From DASUCS01 sp041166745 (GTDB lineage: Bacteria > Actinomycetota > Acidimicrobiia > Acidimicrobiales > JACDCH01), in contig JBEEGH010000033.1 in assembly GCA_041166745.1 (NCBI GenBank), positions 68,393-132,392 of the forward strand: 64,000 nucleotides of DNA, written 5' to 3'. A program made the translations under genes and the position numbers. The notes below the pieces were generated by a model, which saw nothing but the letters and a program-made list of their open reading frames with translations, was not told the origin of the DNA and searched no databases. Shown here piece after piece: positions 26,011 to 34,642 of the stretch. The number at the start of each line of letters is the position of its first letter. The first letter of the stretch is position 1.

Positions 26011-26852
26011 TCACCCGCAGGACCGGATACCTGACGATCTCCTCCGCTCCGGCGTCGGAAGCGAGCGAACAGTTGCAGACCGAGGGGTACGTCACGCTGT
26101 CCGCCGTGTTCGACGCCGAGGCGGTCGCCGAGCTCATTGCCGACGTCGACCGCGTCTTCGACGAGTGTGCCCCCGACCAGCGCCAGGCGAAGTATCCGCC
26201 CGATCACTGGGAACCGTTTCGCTACGAGATGCTGAACCGCAGCGCCGTCGTGCAGCGCGCGGTCGCGAACCGAGCCATCCTCGACGTCGTCGAGCCGTTG
26301 CTCGGCGAGGACTGCCACGTCATCGCCAACACCGCCTGGCGACAGCCTCCTCAGGAGAACTCGCACGGCGGCCAGCTGTGGCACATCGACAGCGGACCGC
26401 ACGTGCCCCGACCCGCCGATGTTTCGTGGGACGACCGCATCCCGTATCCCGTGTTCGCGGTCGCGACGCACCTGATGCTGCAGGACTGCCCGCTCGAAGC
26501 CGGCCCAACGGGTGTGATCCCGCGCAGCCACACGTCGGGGCAGTCACCGCCGCTCGATCGCATGAACGATCCGGATCTCGAATGGAACGGCACGCGGGTG
26601 CTGCCGCTCACTGCGTCGGCCGGCGACGTGTTGCTCTTCGTCTCCGACGTGTGGCACCGCCGCCTCCCGCCCGCCGGCGGAGACCCCGGTCGTTACTTCA
26701 TACAGTGTCACTACGGCCGGCGCGATCTGGCACAACGGCTGCGCACCACCAGCGACGTGAACCATCTGTCGAGCGAGGCCATCGAGCGCGCAACGAGCAA
26801 GCGCGAGCGCACGCTGATCGGCCTGCACGACCCGTTCTTCTACGACGGCTGA
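26007..26852 (+). CDS. Phytanoyl-CoA dioxygenase (PhyH) family protein
   Basis: A 281-aa Fe(II)/2-oxoglutarate-dependent oxygenase. The iron-binding facial triad can be seen as H126-x-D128 (LWHIDSG) and H217 (VWHRR); R229 in GRYFIQCHY could bind 2-oxoglutarate. PhyH relatives hydroxylate acyl-CoA or many other small molecules. GTG 26007 overlaps the previous stop (GTGA). As the last gene of the operator-controlled run it could hydroxylate the compound that the dehydrogenase then handles. Confidence 0.8.
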   Translation: MITRRTGYLTISSAPASEASEQLQTEGYVTLSAVFDAEAVAELIADVDRVFDECAPDQRQAKYPPDHWEPFRYEMLNRSAVVQRAVANRAILDVVEPLLGEDCHVIANTAWRQPPQENSHGGQLWHIDSGPHVPRPADVSWDDRIPYPVFAVATHLMLQDCPLEAGPTGVIPRSHTSGQSPPLDRMNDPDLEWNGTRVLPLTASAGDVLLFVSDVWHRRLPPAGGDPGRYFIQCHYGRRDLAQRLRTTSDVNHLSSEAIERATSKRERTLIGLHDPFFYDG

Positions 26853-26870
26853 CGCACAGCCGAAGAAAAC

Positions 26871-28142
26871 CTACGGGCAGGCGACGAGGGGCGGCGGGGT
26901 GAACGCCGGCAACTCGAAGGGGTCGCGTCGGGTCGAGAAGTCGAGCGCTTCGGCCAGATTCTTCGCGTTCTTGTCGCGCGCGGTCATCGGGGGAAGTCCG
27001 AATCGCCACTCGATCATGTTCAAGATGGAACAGTGCTCGTACGGTCCCGCTGACTCGATTTTCTTCGGAGCGAACGGACCCATGGCGATCGCGGGAACGC
27101 GAAAGCCCAGTCGCGTGAAGTCGGGATGCGGCCCCGGATTCGGGTTGACGTTGTCGTCCACGACGGTCGGCGGGGCGACGTGGTCGTAGAACCCGCCGTG
27201 CTCGTCGAAGTTGACGACGAACACCATGCGCTCCCACTGCGGGCTGTGCCGGACCGCGTTGTAGACGTCAGCAATCCATCCCTCGCCGCTGAGGATGCTG
27301 CCGTGCGGGTGATCGTCGTTCGATGTGCCCTTCAGCTCGGGAATCAGCGTGTAGTCGGGCTCGATGAACGTCACGTTGGGCAGACGGCCAGCGGCGGCGT
27401 CCGTGAAGAACTGGTCCTGCGGGAAGCTGAGGCTGTCGTAGCGCTTTGACGCAAAGAGCCCCGTCATCGGCTCGCCCCACGAGTAGTAGCCGGCGGTCTT
27501 TCCGGCTGCGAGCACGCGGTCGAAGATCGCCAGCTGCAAGTTGGAGGGCCGCGGGTCGGTCGGGCCAGGGAACAGGCTCGTCGCGTCGACATCGGTCGCG
27601 GCGCACAGTTGATAGAAGCGATTGGGCCACGTGCCGCCCTGCACCGAGCAGAAGTAGTTGTCGAACAATGTGTAGTTCTGCGCAAGTGCGCCGAGGATCG
27701 GTACCTGTGCCGCGGTGTAGTAGCCGATCGGATAGTGATCGGCCAGCGTGTCCTGCGTGAGCAGCCAGCCGTCGCACGCGCCGTTGTGGAACTGTTTCGC
27801 CACCGCCGGCCATTGGTGGGGCGGATCCTTGAAGCTGCAACCTTGCACGTCGGCCCCGAGGTCGACGGTCGGCACCGGATTGCCCTGAAGGTCCGGAAAC
27901 GTGAGCCCGGCCTGCTTGCCGTTCGCCCCGGGCACCCAGCCGAGCAGATGGTCGAACGATCGGTTCTCCATCATCAACACGACCACCGTGTCGAACGGCG
28001 CATTCGCCGGTTCGGGCAAGCCGCTCCGCGCCGGGGTGGATGCTGACGCGGCCGCCTGAGGTTTCGACGAGGAGGAGCACGCCGCGAGCAGCGCCGAGGC
28101 GGCCGTACCGGCAAGAAAGCTTCGACGTGAGAGGGCTGACAC
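26871..28142 (-). CDS. Tat-exported phosphoesterase, phospholipase C / acid phosphatase family
   Basis: A 423-aa protein. The N-terminus has the twin-arginine motif SRRSFLAG and then the lipobox-like LLAAC, so it is probably a Tat-exported lipoprotein. The enzyme part begins MMENRSFDHLLGW, the metal-site motif of bacterial phosphatidylcholine-type phospholipases C; NYFCSVQGGTWPNR and FDEHGGFYDHVAPP follow and supply further ligands. It should cleave phosphate esters of lipids or other compounds outside the cell. GTG 28142 is seven bases from a TACTCT box, and the promoter region is shared with the divergent LpqC-like gene. Confidence 0.82.
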   Translation of the reverse strand: MSALSRRSFLAGTAASALLAACSSSSKPQAAASASTPARSGLPEPANAPFDTVVVLMMENRSFDHLLGWVPGANGKQAGLTFPDLQGNPVPTVDLGADVQGCSFKDPPHQWPAVAKQFHNGACDGWLLTQDTLADHYPIGYYTAAQVPILGALAQNYTLFDNYFCSVQGGTWPNRFYQLCAATDVDATSLFPGPTDPRPSNLQLAIFDRVLAAGKTAGYYSWGEPMTGLFASKRYDSLSFPQDQFFTDAAAGRLPNVTFIEPDYTLIPELKGTSNDDHPHGSILSGEGWIADVYNAVRHSPQWERMVFVVNFDEHGGFYDHVAPPTVVDDNVNPNPGPHPDFTRLGFRVPAIAMGPFAPKKIESAGPYEHCSILNMIEWRFGLPPMTARDKNAKNLAEALDFSTRRDPFELPAFTPPPLVACP

Positions 28143-28149
28143 CGCACGG

Positions 28150-28169
28150 AGAGTAGGCGCCGGTACGTT
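28150..28169. promoter_or_regulatory. Pair of divergent leaderless -10 boxes
   Basis: TACTCT (28150-28155, minus strand) is seven bases from GTG 28142; TACGTT (28164-28169, plus strand) is six bases from ATG 28176. Only eight bases separate the two boxes, so the two promoters must overlap completely. Confidence 0.45.
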
Positions 28170-28175
28170 CGGTCG

Positions 28176-29150
28176 ATGCCGATTCCGCGACTGGTCGCCC
28201 TCCTCGTCGCGTCCGCCGCTCTGATCGGCTGCTCGGACAGCACAAGGCCGGGGGCCGTGGCGTCCCCGGCATCGTCGGCCTCGTCAGCCTCGTCGAGTTC
28301 CGACACGACGTCGACCCCGATCGACTGCGCCCGTCCGCATGAGTCCGGTCAGTCGGCCGAGACGTTCGACTTCGAAGGACAGGCGCGCACCTTCCAGCTC
28401 TACGTGCCGAAGGCCTATGACGGCACGGGCCCCGTCCCCGTGGTGTTCAACTTCCACGGCTACGGATCGAACGCGGTGCAGCAGATGGCGTACGGAAACT
28501 TCAAGCCGCTCGCCGATCGCGACGACTTCCTCATCGTCGCCCCCGATGGTCAAGGCGAGAGCCGACACTTCAACCTCACGGGCGAAGGCAACCTGCAAGA
28601 CGATGTCGCGATGGTCGGTGCCCTCCTGGATCACCTCGAATCCACATTCTGCGTCGATGCGAAGCGCGTGTACTCGACGGGGATGTCCGACGGTGGCGCG
28701 ATGACATCTGTGCTCGCGTGCAGGGAGTCGGATCGCTTCGCGGCATTCGGTGCAGTCGCCGTGATCGTGTTCCGGCCCGGCTGCGGAGGGTCGAACCCGG
28801 TGGCGATCACCGGGTTCATGGGCACCGCCGACCCGGTCGTTCCGTTCGACGGCGGCCAGGTGCGCTGCTGCGGTGGAGCGACAGTGGGCTCCGCGCCCGA
28901 TGCCATGGCGGGCTGGGCCGAACACGACGGCTGCGCTACGGCATTCAACGACGAACGCCTCGGCTCCGAAGTTCGCAAGCGCACATGGACCGGCTGTCAG
29001 GCCGGCGGAGAGGTGGTCTTCTACATCATCGACGGTGGCGGCCACACGTGGCCGGGTTCGATCGCGATCGACAGCCTCGGCCTCACCACGAAGCAGATCG
29101 ATGCCAGCGCCACGATCTGGGACTTCTTCAAGGCCCACCCGCGTCCCTGA
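28176..29150 (+). CDS. LpqC-like secreted esterase (PHB depolymerase family)
   Basis: A 324-aa lipoprotein: signal peptide with the lipobox LIGCS (Cys20). The alpha/beta hydrolase part has VVFNFHGYGSN near residue 90, the nucleophile segment YSTGMSDGGAMT (serine near 170) and a C-terminal histidine in GGGHTWPGS, the pattern of LpqC and feruloyl-esterase/PHB-depolymerase enzymes. It would hydrolyse esters outside the cell. An intrinsic terminator overlaps its stop codon. It is transcribed alone, divergent from the phospholipase-like gene. Confidence 0.82.
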   Translation: MPIPRLVALLVASAALIGCSDSTRPGAVASPASSASSASSSSDTTSTPIDCARPHESGQSAETFDFEGQARTFQLYVPKAYDGTGPVPVVFNFHGYGSNAVQQMAYGNFKPLADRDDFLIVAPDGQGESRHFNLTGEGNLQDDVAMVGALLDHLESTFCVDAKRVYSTGMSDGGAMTSVLACRESDRFAAFGAVAVIVFRPGCGGSNPVAITGFMGTADPVVPFDGGQVRCCGGATVGSAPDAMAGWAEHDGCATAFNDERLGSEVRKRTWTGCQAGGEVVFYIIDGGGHTWPGSIAIDSLGLTTKQIDASATIWDFFKAHPRP

Positions 29151-29161
29151 GCGGGGTTTTT
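29138..29161 (+). terminator. Intrinsic terminator of the LpqC-like gene
   Basis: CCCGC (29138-29142) pairs with GCGGG (29151-29155); TTTTT follows at 29157-29161. The stop codon TGA (29148-29150) lies in the loop. Confidence 0.6.
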
Positions 29162-29165
29162 GGCT

Positions 29166-29585
29166 CTACGGCCGAGACCAATCCCAGTCGAGCATCACTT
29201 GACTGCTTCGCGAGCCGCCCGCCGAGGTGTACGTCGCCAGCGCGGCGTCGTTGTCGTCGTCGGTGAGCACCCACATGCCGTAACACCCGCGCTCGTGTGC
29301 AAGGTCGCGAAGCGCCGCCACGAGCGATGAGCCGACGCCGCGGCGCTGCCAGCGGTCATCGACGGCGAGCTCGTACAGGAACATCTCGGTGCCCTTGTCG
29401 GGATGGGTCATCTCGACCCCGGACACGAAGCCCACGACATCGTCGCCTTCACGGGCGATCAAGAGGTGGTGGCGATCGTCGACCAGGAACCGCCGCGTGT
29501 GTTCCGCGATGGCGGGCCCGTCGAACAGATCAGACATGGCCATGACGGTCTCTTCGTCTCCCGCGAGCAGCCGGACGGTCTCCAC
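29166..29585 (-). CDS. GNAT acetyltransferase, AAC(3)-I-like
   Basis: A 139-aa GNAT protein. EMFLYELAVDDRWQRRGVGSS carries the acetyl-CoA loop QRRGVG, and GCYGMWVLTDDDNDAALATY follows; this resembles the AAC(3)-I aminoglycoside acetyltransferase group by layout and length. Environmental relatives often acetylate other amines, so resistance is not implied. The GTG start lies three bases after the LysE-type exporter's stop, which suggests that the two are co-transcribed. Confidence 0.6.
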   Translation of the reverse strand: METVRLLAGDEETVMAMSDLFDGPAIAEHTRRFLVDDRHHLLIAREGDDVVGFVSGVEMTHPDKGTEMFLYELAVDDRWQRRGVGSSLVAALRDLAHERGCYGMWVLTDDDNDAALATYTSAGGSRSSQVMLDWDWSRP

Positions 29586-29588
29586 TGC

Positions 29589-30227
29589 TCAGGTCGCCGG
29601 AACGGGGCGGCGCGTGGTGGCTGCGAAGATCCCGAGACCGATGAGCACGAGTCCGCTCCATTGGCGGCGCGGACCACGTACTTTGGCGCGCGCCCGCAAC
29701 CCCTCGCCGATCGCGCCCGCGACCAGCGCGTACGTGGAATCACTGAGGAGGCCGAGCCCGACGAACACCGCACCGAGTACGAGGATCTGCACCCCGACCG
29801 GACCATGCCCTGGGGCGACGAACTGCGGGCAGAATGCGACGAAGAACAGTGCCGTCTTCGGGTTGAGAAGGTTCACGACGAAACCCTGGCGGTAGACGCG
29901 GCCCAGCGATGCCCGCTCGACGCTTCGTTCCGCCGGCGGCGTTCGTTTCACGAGCCGCGAAAGCCCCAGGAAGATCAGATATGCCGCCCCCGCGAGCTTG
30001 ACGGCGTTGAACAGCGAAGCCGACGTGAGCAACAAGGCCGAGAGTCCCGTGGCCGCGGCGGCGATGTGGACGAGCGAGCCGGTGTGCAGACCGAGCACGG
30101 AAACGAGGCCGGCCCGTCGCCCCTGCTCGATGCTGCGGGTCACGACATAGAGGACCGAGGGCCCGGGGATCACGAGCAACGCGAGCGCGGCGATCCCGAA
30201 GAGGCCAAGCGTGGAAGCCGACGGCAT
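29589..30227 (-). CDS. LysE/RhtB family amino acid exporter
   Basis: A 212-aa integral membrane protein with about six membrane segments. LLVIPGPSVLYVVTRSIEQGRRAG (residues 16-40) is the LysE/RhtB signature, and FVVNLLNPKTALFFVAF near residue 115 the second conserved loop. Members export amino acids or their derivatives. ATG 30227 gives the usual family start; the frame is open further upstream. It is followed by the AAC(3)-I-like gene. Confidence 0.8.
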   Translation of the reverse strand: MPSASTLGLFGIAALALLVIPGPSVLYVVTRSIEQGRRAGLVSVLGLHTGSLVHIAAAATGLSALLLTSASLFNAVKLAGAAYLIFLGLSRLVKRTPPAERSVERASLGRVYRQGFVVNLLNPKTALFFVAFCPQFVAPGHGPVGVQILVLGAVFVGLGLLSDSTYALVAGAIGEGLRARAKVRGPRRQWSGLVLIGLGIFAATTRRPVPAT

Positions 30228-30334
30228 CGCGTCATCCTGGCAGTTGGGTCCACGCGGCGCGAGAGCATTACCTCTGAAGCGCGGTGTAGAACATCGCTCA
30301 AGGCGCGCTGGAAGTCCATGCGGAAAGGTCAGGT

Positions 30335-31264
30335 ATGAGCACAACGGACCTCGGCCTCGAAGCGAGCCCCTTCGAACGCGTCGTCGAATCCAGTCGGCGC
30401 CCGGGGTACTCGGTGGTGCCGGTTGCGATCACCTGGGATGCCGTCGCGTTCGGGCTCCACGGTGAGCGCGACGCTGTCGCGTGCATCCCGCGCCCGGCCC
30501 TTGCCGCGTTCTTCGAGGATCTCGACGCGGGCCGACTCGACGAGCCCATCCGTGACTTCCTCGCGTCTCCGTCGTCTGGCCGCGTCCTTCGAGCAGCGGA
30601 CCAGACGACGAATCCTGGGTTGTTCGACGAACTCGCGTCGCCCGAGGCGATCGTGCCGGCTGAGCGGAGCCCCGGCCGCCCCGGCCTGCTGGGGCGCGGT
30701 GGCGGAACTCCGACGAACGACCGCCGAAACAAGCGATCACGCAAGCCCCGTCCACGGCGTGTGTTCGTCGGAGCCGCGGTTGCCGTCGCCGTCGTTGCGG
30801 CCGGCGCGATCGCGTTCGCCGCGTCGAGAGGCGGCGACAACAAGGACGCCGTCACCGCGGGTCCGGATACCACCGCACCGACGCCGACCGTTCCCACGCC
30901 GACCGCTCCGGCCATCCCCCTACTGGCGGCGGTCGCTGGGTCGTACTCGGTCACCGAGGTGTACACAGGCTGCGGCACCAGTGACCACACGATCGCCGAC
31001 GCGACGATCACGATCCTGGTCGACGAAGCGACGAGGATCATCACCGTAGGCGTGAGCAAGGCGACCGGACCGCTCGACGGAACCACGTTCCGAGTGCCAA
31101 CCGCCTACCAGAGCGTGGCGAATCCAGGTACCAGCGTGCCCACCGAGCTCATCGGCACGTTCGACGTGAGCGGTCCTACACCCAGGCTCCACATCGAGGC
31201 GTCACCGGACATCACGGGCACGGGGAGGTGCCACGTCACGTACGACGGGACGCTTCGCCGCTAA
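30335..31264 (+). CDS. Single-pass membrane protein of unknown function
   Basis: A 309-aa protein. Residues 1-130 are soluble and include VVPVAITWDAVAFGLHGERDAV; a basic patch (RRNKRSRKPRPRR) precedes one membrane segment (about 143-165); the outside part has a Thr/Pro linker and a small beta-rich domain with two cysteines near 213 and 299 that may pair. I recognise no domain. AAAGG stands upstream of the ATG. Its stop overlaps the stop of the convergent STAS gene by four bases. Confidence 0.65.
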   Translation: MSTTDLGLEASPFERVVESSRRPGYSVVPVAITWDAVAFGLHGERDAVACIPRPALAAFFEDLDAGRLDEPIRDFLASPSSGRVLRAADQTTNPGLFDELASPEAIVPAERSPGRPGLLGRGGGTPTNDRRNKRSRKPRPRRVFVGAAVAVAVVAAGAIAFAASRGGDNKDAVTAGPDTTAPTPTVPTPTAPAIPLLAAVAGSYSVTEVYTGCGTSDHTIADATITILVDEATRIITVGVSKATGPLDGTTFRVPTAYQSVANPGTSVPTELIGTFDVSGPTPRLHIEASPDITGTGRCHVTYDGTLRR

Positions 31265-31533
31265 GCCAGTGGCTCGTTGATGCCCGAGAGCTCGATGACC
31301 CGCTTGACGTGATCGGGTGCGCCGTCGAGCAGCAGCGTTGCACCCTTGTTGAGCGCCTGCGCGAGCAGCCCGATACCCGTCGAGTCGATGAACGTGACGT
31401 CTTGCAGATCGATGACGATGTCGTCCGAGATCGCCGCCGCGCGCGCGAGTTCGTGAACGACGTGCTCGACCGCGCCGATGTCGACCTCGCCTTCGAGTCT
31501 CACCGTGACCGGGTTGTAGTCGGCGCTCGGCAT
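31261..31533 (-). CDS. STAS domain anti-sigma factor antagonist
   Basis: A 90-aa single STAS domain. FIDSTGIGLLAQA holds the phosphorylatable serine S51, as in SpoIIAA/RsbV proteins, which release sigma factors by binding an anti-sigma kinase when unphosphorylated. No kinase or sigma gene is adjacent, so its partner lies elsewhere. It starts twenty bases after the acyl-CoA dehydrogenase stop on the same strand. Confidence 0.85.
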   Translation of the reverse strand: MPSADYNPVTVRLEGEVDIGAVEHVVHELARAAAISDDIVIDLQDVTFIDSTGIGLLAQALNKGATLLLDGAPDHVKRVIELSGINEPLA

Positions 31534-31553
31534 CGTGCTCCTCCTCCCGCCAG

Positions 31554-32717
31554 TCAGACCGGGTGGTCCGCGGCCCAGCGAGCCAGCAGCCCGCGGGCAA
31601 TCACGATTCGTTGGATCTCGTTGGTGCCCTCGCCGATGATCATGAGCGGGGCGTCACGGTAATACCGCTCCACCGGGAACTCCTGCGTGTAGCCGTAGCC
31701 ACCGTGGATACGCATCGACTCTGTGGCGAGCTCGAACGCCGTCTCCGAGCAGAAGAGCTTGGCCATGCCTGCCTCGACGTCGGCCCGCTCTCCGCGCTCG
31801 AACTTCTCGGCCGCCGAACGCACGAGCAACTTCGATGCCTCCAGCTTCGTCGCCATGTCCGCCAGCTTGAACTGGATGGCTTGATGCTTGTTGATCGGCA
31901 CGCCAAAGGTCTCGCGCTCGTGCGAATACTTCATCGCGGCGTCGAACGCGGCCCGAGCAACGCCTACAGCGCGCGCCGCGATGTTGATGCGACCGAGCTC
32001 GAGTGAGCCCAGGATGAAGTGGAGTCCCTTACCGAGGCCGTCCTCACCCCCGAGCACCGTCGACCGCGGGACACGGTGATTGGCGTAGGTCATCTCGACG
32101 GTCTCGATGCCTTTGTAGCCGAGCTTCGGGATCGTCTTCGACACCGAGATGCCGCCGAACGCGGGACCCGGATCCTTCTCGACGATGAAGCAGGTGATGC
32201 CTTCCGGAGTCTTCGCGGCCAGCGCGACCAGGCCGGCCCGTTCGCCGTTGGTGACCCACATCTTCGTGCCGTCGAGGATGTACTCGTCGCCGTCGGGTGT
32301 GGCCTTGCAACGAATGGCCTGGCTGTCGCTGCCCGCATCGGGTTCGCTCAAGCTGAACGCGGCACGTACTTCGCCGGTCGCCATGCGCGGCAGGTGCGTC
32401 TTGCGCTGCTCGTCGGTTCCGAAGCGCTCGATGAGATTGGCAGCAATCGTGTGCGTGTTGAGCACCCCCGCCAGCGACATCCACCCGTAGGACAGCTCCT
32501 CCATCAGCCGGGCGTACGTCATCACGTCGAGCTCGAGGCCGCCGTACTCCTCGGGAATACGCGAGCCGAAGAGGCCGAAGGCCTTCATCTGCTCGACCAT
32601 CGGTTCTGGGTAACGGTCAGCGTGCTCGTAGTCGGAGGCGACGGGGATGACGTCCTTACGCACCCACTCGCGCACGGTGGCGACGAGCTCGTCCGCCAGT
32701 TCCGGATCGGTTGCCAT
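31554..32717 (-). CDS. Acyl-CoA dehydrogenase (short/medium-chain type)
   Basis: A 387-aa enzyme of the butyryl-CoA dehydrogenase type. FSLSEPDAGSDSQAIRCKA (near 127) and MWVTNGERAG form the substrate/FAD region; GISVSKTIPKLGYKG and RIHGGYGYTQEFPVERYYRDA follow, and IIGEGTNEIQR near residue 370 contains the expected catalytic glutamate. It differs from the fadE-type enzymes elsewhere in the window and carries no palindromic operator, so it may serve general fatty or branched acyl-CoA oxidation. ATG 32717 is chosen; the open frame upstream of it is in the kinase-like gene and is not coding. Confidence 0.9.
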   Translation of the reverse strand: MATDPELADELVATVREWVRKDVIPVASDYEHADRYPEPMVEQMKAFGLFGSRIPEEYGGLELDVMTYARLMEELSYGWMSLAGVLNTHTIAANLIERFGTDEQRKTHLPRMATGEVRAAFSLSEPDAGSDSQAIRCKATPDGDEYILDGTKMWVTNGERAGLVALAAKTPEGITCFIVEKDPGPAFGGISVSKTIPKLGYKGIETVEMTYANHRVPRSTVLGGEDGLGKGLHFILGSLELGRINIAARAVGVARAAFDAAMKYSHERETFGVPINKHQAIQFKLADMATKLEASKLLVRSAAEKFERGERADVEAGMAKLFCSETAFELATESMRIHGGYGYTQEFPVERYYRDAPLMIIGEGTNEIQRIVIARGLLARWAADHPV

Positions 32718-32721
32718 CCCG

Positions 32722-33558
32722 CTATCCAAGCTCAGATAGCGCGTCGGCCACAAAGGCCTCGCGTCCACGCCGGTTGTTCGGGCCCGGCAGTTCGTCAGCG
32801 CCGCAGTCGACGGCGTCGACAATGTCCCAGACCGGGTCGACCTCGATGTCGGGGCACTTCGCGTAGCGCCGGGCGGCGGTGATGCCCATCCACGCCGCGA
32901 GATTGAGGCGCACGTGGGCAAAGTCCACGGCCGGGGGCCCGATGGAGGCGGGCTCCCAGTCGATGACGCCATTGACCCGGCCGTAGGACCACAGCACGTT
33001 GCCGGCGTGGTGGTCGCGGTGGATGAAGCACGCCGTGTCTTCGTCCGCCGTCGCGGCTTCCGCGACCTCGAAGGCGCGCTCCCACAGCTTCGGCTGCTTG
33101 GACCACTTCGGCACCACGAGCGCGTCGCCGGTGTAGTAGCGGCCATAGCGTCGGAAGTTGCGGGGCGCTCGCACCCCGTGGATGAGCGGCGCGACGGCCG
33201 CGAACCGTTCGATGGACGGAGGCTTCCACTCCTCCCTGCCGCCGAGGTGCGACATCAGCACTGCCGGCGCACCGGCTTCGCGACCGCTCGGGTCGACCGC
33301 TACGAGCTTTGGCGTCCGCAGCTCCGTGATGCCCTCGAGCAACCGCAGCGTCTTGGCCTCACGCGAGGCCAAGTCGGGCTCGCGTGCCAACCACCCGCGA
33401 TCTACGTAGCGACGCAACACCAATCGCCGGCGAACGCCACGATGGTCGACGTCGATCGCGTGAAGCGAGACATGGCCGTTGTAGTGCATTCGCCTGACGC
33501 GCACGAGCTCCGCGGCCGGCCCGAGCGAGCGCAGTACCCACTCGAGCTCAGAACGCAC
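32722..33558 (-). CDS. Aminoglycoside phosphotransferase (APH)-like kinase
   Basis: A 278-aa protein of the APH/choline-kinase fold. The catalytic loop HRDHHAGNVLW (H180-D182-N187) and the metal aspartate in VIDWE (D200) are intact, so it should phosphorylate a small molecule. Relatives act on sugars, choline, homoserine or acyl-CoA-linked alcohols, and the substrate is open. GTG 33558 overlaps the UGSC partner gene by eleven bases, and the acyl-CoA dehydrogenase follows four bases later, so the UGSC module and these genes may be one transcript. Confidence 0.75.
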   Translation of the reverse strand: MRSELEWVLRSLGPAAELVRVRRMHYNGHVSLHAIDVDHRGVRRRLVLRRYVDRGWLAREPDLASREAKTLRLLEGITELRTPKLVAVDPSGREAGAPAVLMSHLGGREEWKPPSIERFAAVAPLIHGVRAPRNFRRYGRYYTGDALVVPKWSKQPKLWERAFEVAEAATADEDTACFIHRDHHAGNVLWSYGRVNGVIDWEPASIGPPAVDFAHVRLNLAAWMGITAARRYAKCPDIEVDPVWDIVDAVDCGADELPGPNNRRGREAFVADALSELG

Positions 33559-34642
33559 GCGTGATGGCCCGGGTTGGACCGAAGCTGTGCAGCGCGAGCG
33601 CGTGCAGGTTGCCGAGGCCGCCGCAAACCAGCACCAGCAGCTGCTCGGGGGCATCGACGACCGCTACGAGGCCGTGATCGTCGACACGGCCGTTGTCGTG
33701 CAGCGCCTTTTGATGTGGAATCGGCCAAGACGAGACCGGCAACGCGGCGTTCCGCCACAGCTCGCCGCAGACATCGTCGAGGCTCGCGAACGACGCAGCG
33801 ATGAGCTCCGCCCACGGTGGCGCAATCGCAACCATGAGCTCGGCACCGTGATGCGAGCCGATGAAGGCGTTCGTGCCGAGCACCGCGAGGGACTTGCCGA
33901 TGACGGCGACGAGATCGCGACCGTTGTCGGCCACGATGTCGGCGACGTCGATCGTGCCTGTACAACCGTGAACGGTCATCGCGTTCACGCCCGCGGCGAC
34001 GCCCCGGCGTTCGGAGAGCGGCGCCCACGGCGATCGTTCCTCCCACTCCCCGACCACGATGCCCGCCACGCGTCCGGGTTGTCCGAACACGCTCTTCGAC
34101 GACTCGCCGACAACCTGACCGCCAACGTTGCGCATCAACAACCGAAGCGCTCGACCGATCGCTGGCGCGGGCCCGGCGACGCCGCCAAAGCATCCCGGTC
34201 CATACGGAATGCCGAGCTCGTCGCGGATCGGTCCGTTCACGAAGACACCGGGGACGACACACGACGTCGTCGTGTTCAACGCGAACAGGTTGAAGTCCGG
34301 ATCGCTCATCGCCTCGACGGCGGCGCACAACAGCGGCATCGATTCGGCCGGCGCGCCGGCCAGCACGGCGTTGACGGCAAGCTTCTCGACGGTGCAGCGA
34401 CCGTTGCGCGGCGGAACTTCGGCGAGCAGGTCGTCCGGGAAGCGTCCCGACGCAGCACACCACTCACGCACCCGCGCTTCGGTGGGCGGCACGACCGGGA
34501 GGCCGTCACCCCAACCGGCATCGGTCGCGAGCCTGGTGAAAGCGACGACATCGTCGTCGGCGACGTCGAGCCGCGCGCTCGTCAGCCAGGTGACCTCACA
34601 GCCCAACGGACCGCAGGAACGGTCGCCAGTGGTCTCGGGCAA
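33548..34642 (-). CDS. Partner protein of the UGSC selenoprotein (unknown function)
   Basis: A 364-aa protein of a family I know only as a neighbour of UGSC proteins. Conserved-looking stretches are AGWGDGLPVVPPTEARVREW (about 42-61), VEKLAVNAVLAGAPAESMPLL, VNGPIRDELGIPYGPGCFGG and IGRALRLLMRNVGG. No enzyme fold can be named. The start is a TTG at 34642 supported by a perfect AGGAGG nine bases upstream (34652-34657), which lies inside the UGSC reading frame; the two genes overlap by 47 bases. TTG 34606 is a weaker alternative. Confidence 0.68.
   Translation of the reverse strand: MPETTGDRSCGPLGCEVTWLTSARLDVADDDVVAFTRLATDAGWGDGLPVVPPTEARVREWCAASGRFPDDLLAEVPPRNGRCTVEKLAVNAVLAGAPAESMPLLCAAVEAMSDPDFNLFALNTTTSCVVPGVFVNGPIRDELGIPYGPGCFGGVAGPAPAIGRALRLLMRNVGGQVVGESSKSVFGQPGRVAGIVVGEWEERSPWAPLSERRGVAAGVNAMTVHGCTGTIDVADIVADNGRDLVAVIGKSLAVLGTNAFIGSHHGAELMVAIAPPWAELIAASFASLDDVCGELWRNAALPVSSWPIPHQKALHDNGRVDDHGLVAVVDAPEQLLVLVCGGLGNLHALALHSFGPTRAITRAF

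Noticed and set aside
26847..26861. A 5-bp GGCTG/CAGCC hairpin between the PhyH gene and the phosphoesterase gene
   Set aside because: It is short and has no T-tract, so a terminator role cannot be supported.
33548..34642. Start of the UGSC partner at a later TTG (34606)
   Set aside because: The earlier TTG at 34642 has a perfect AGGAGG at nine bases, which the later one lacks.
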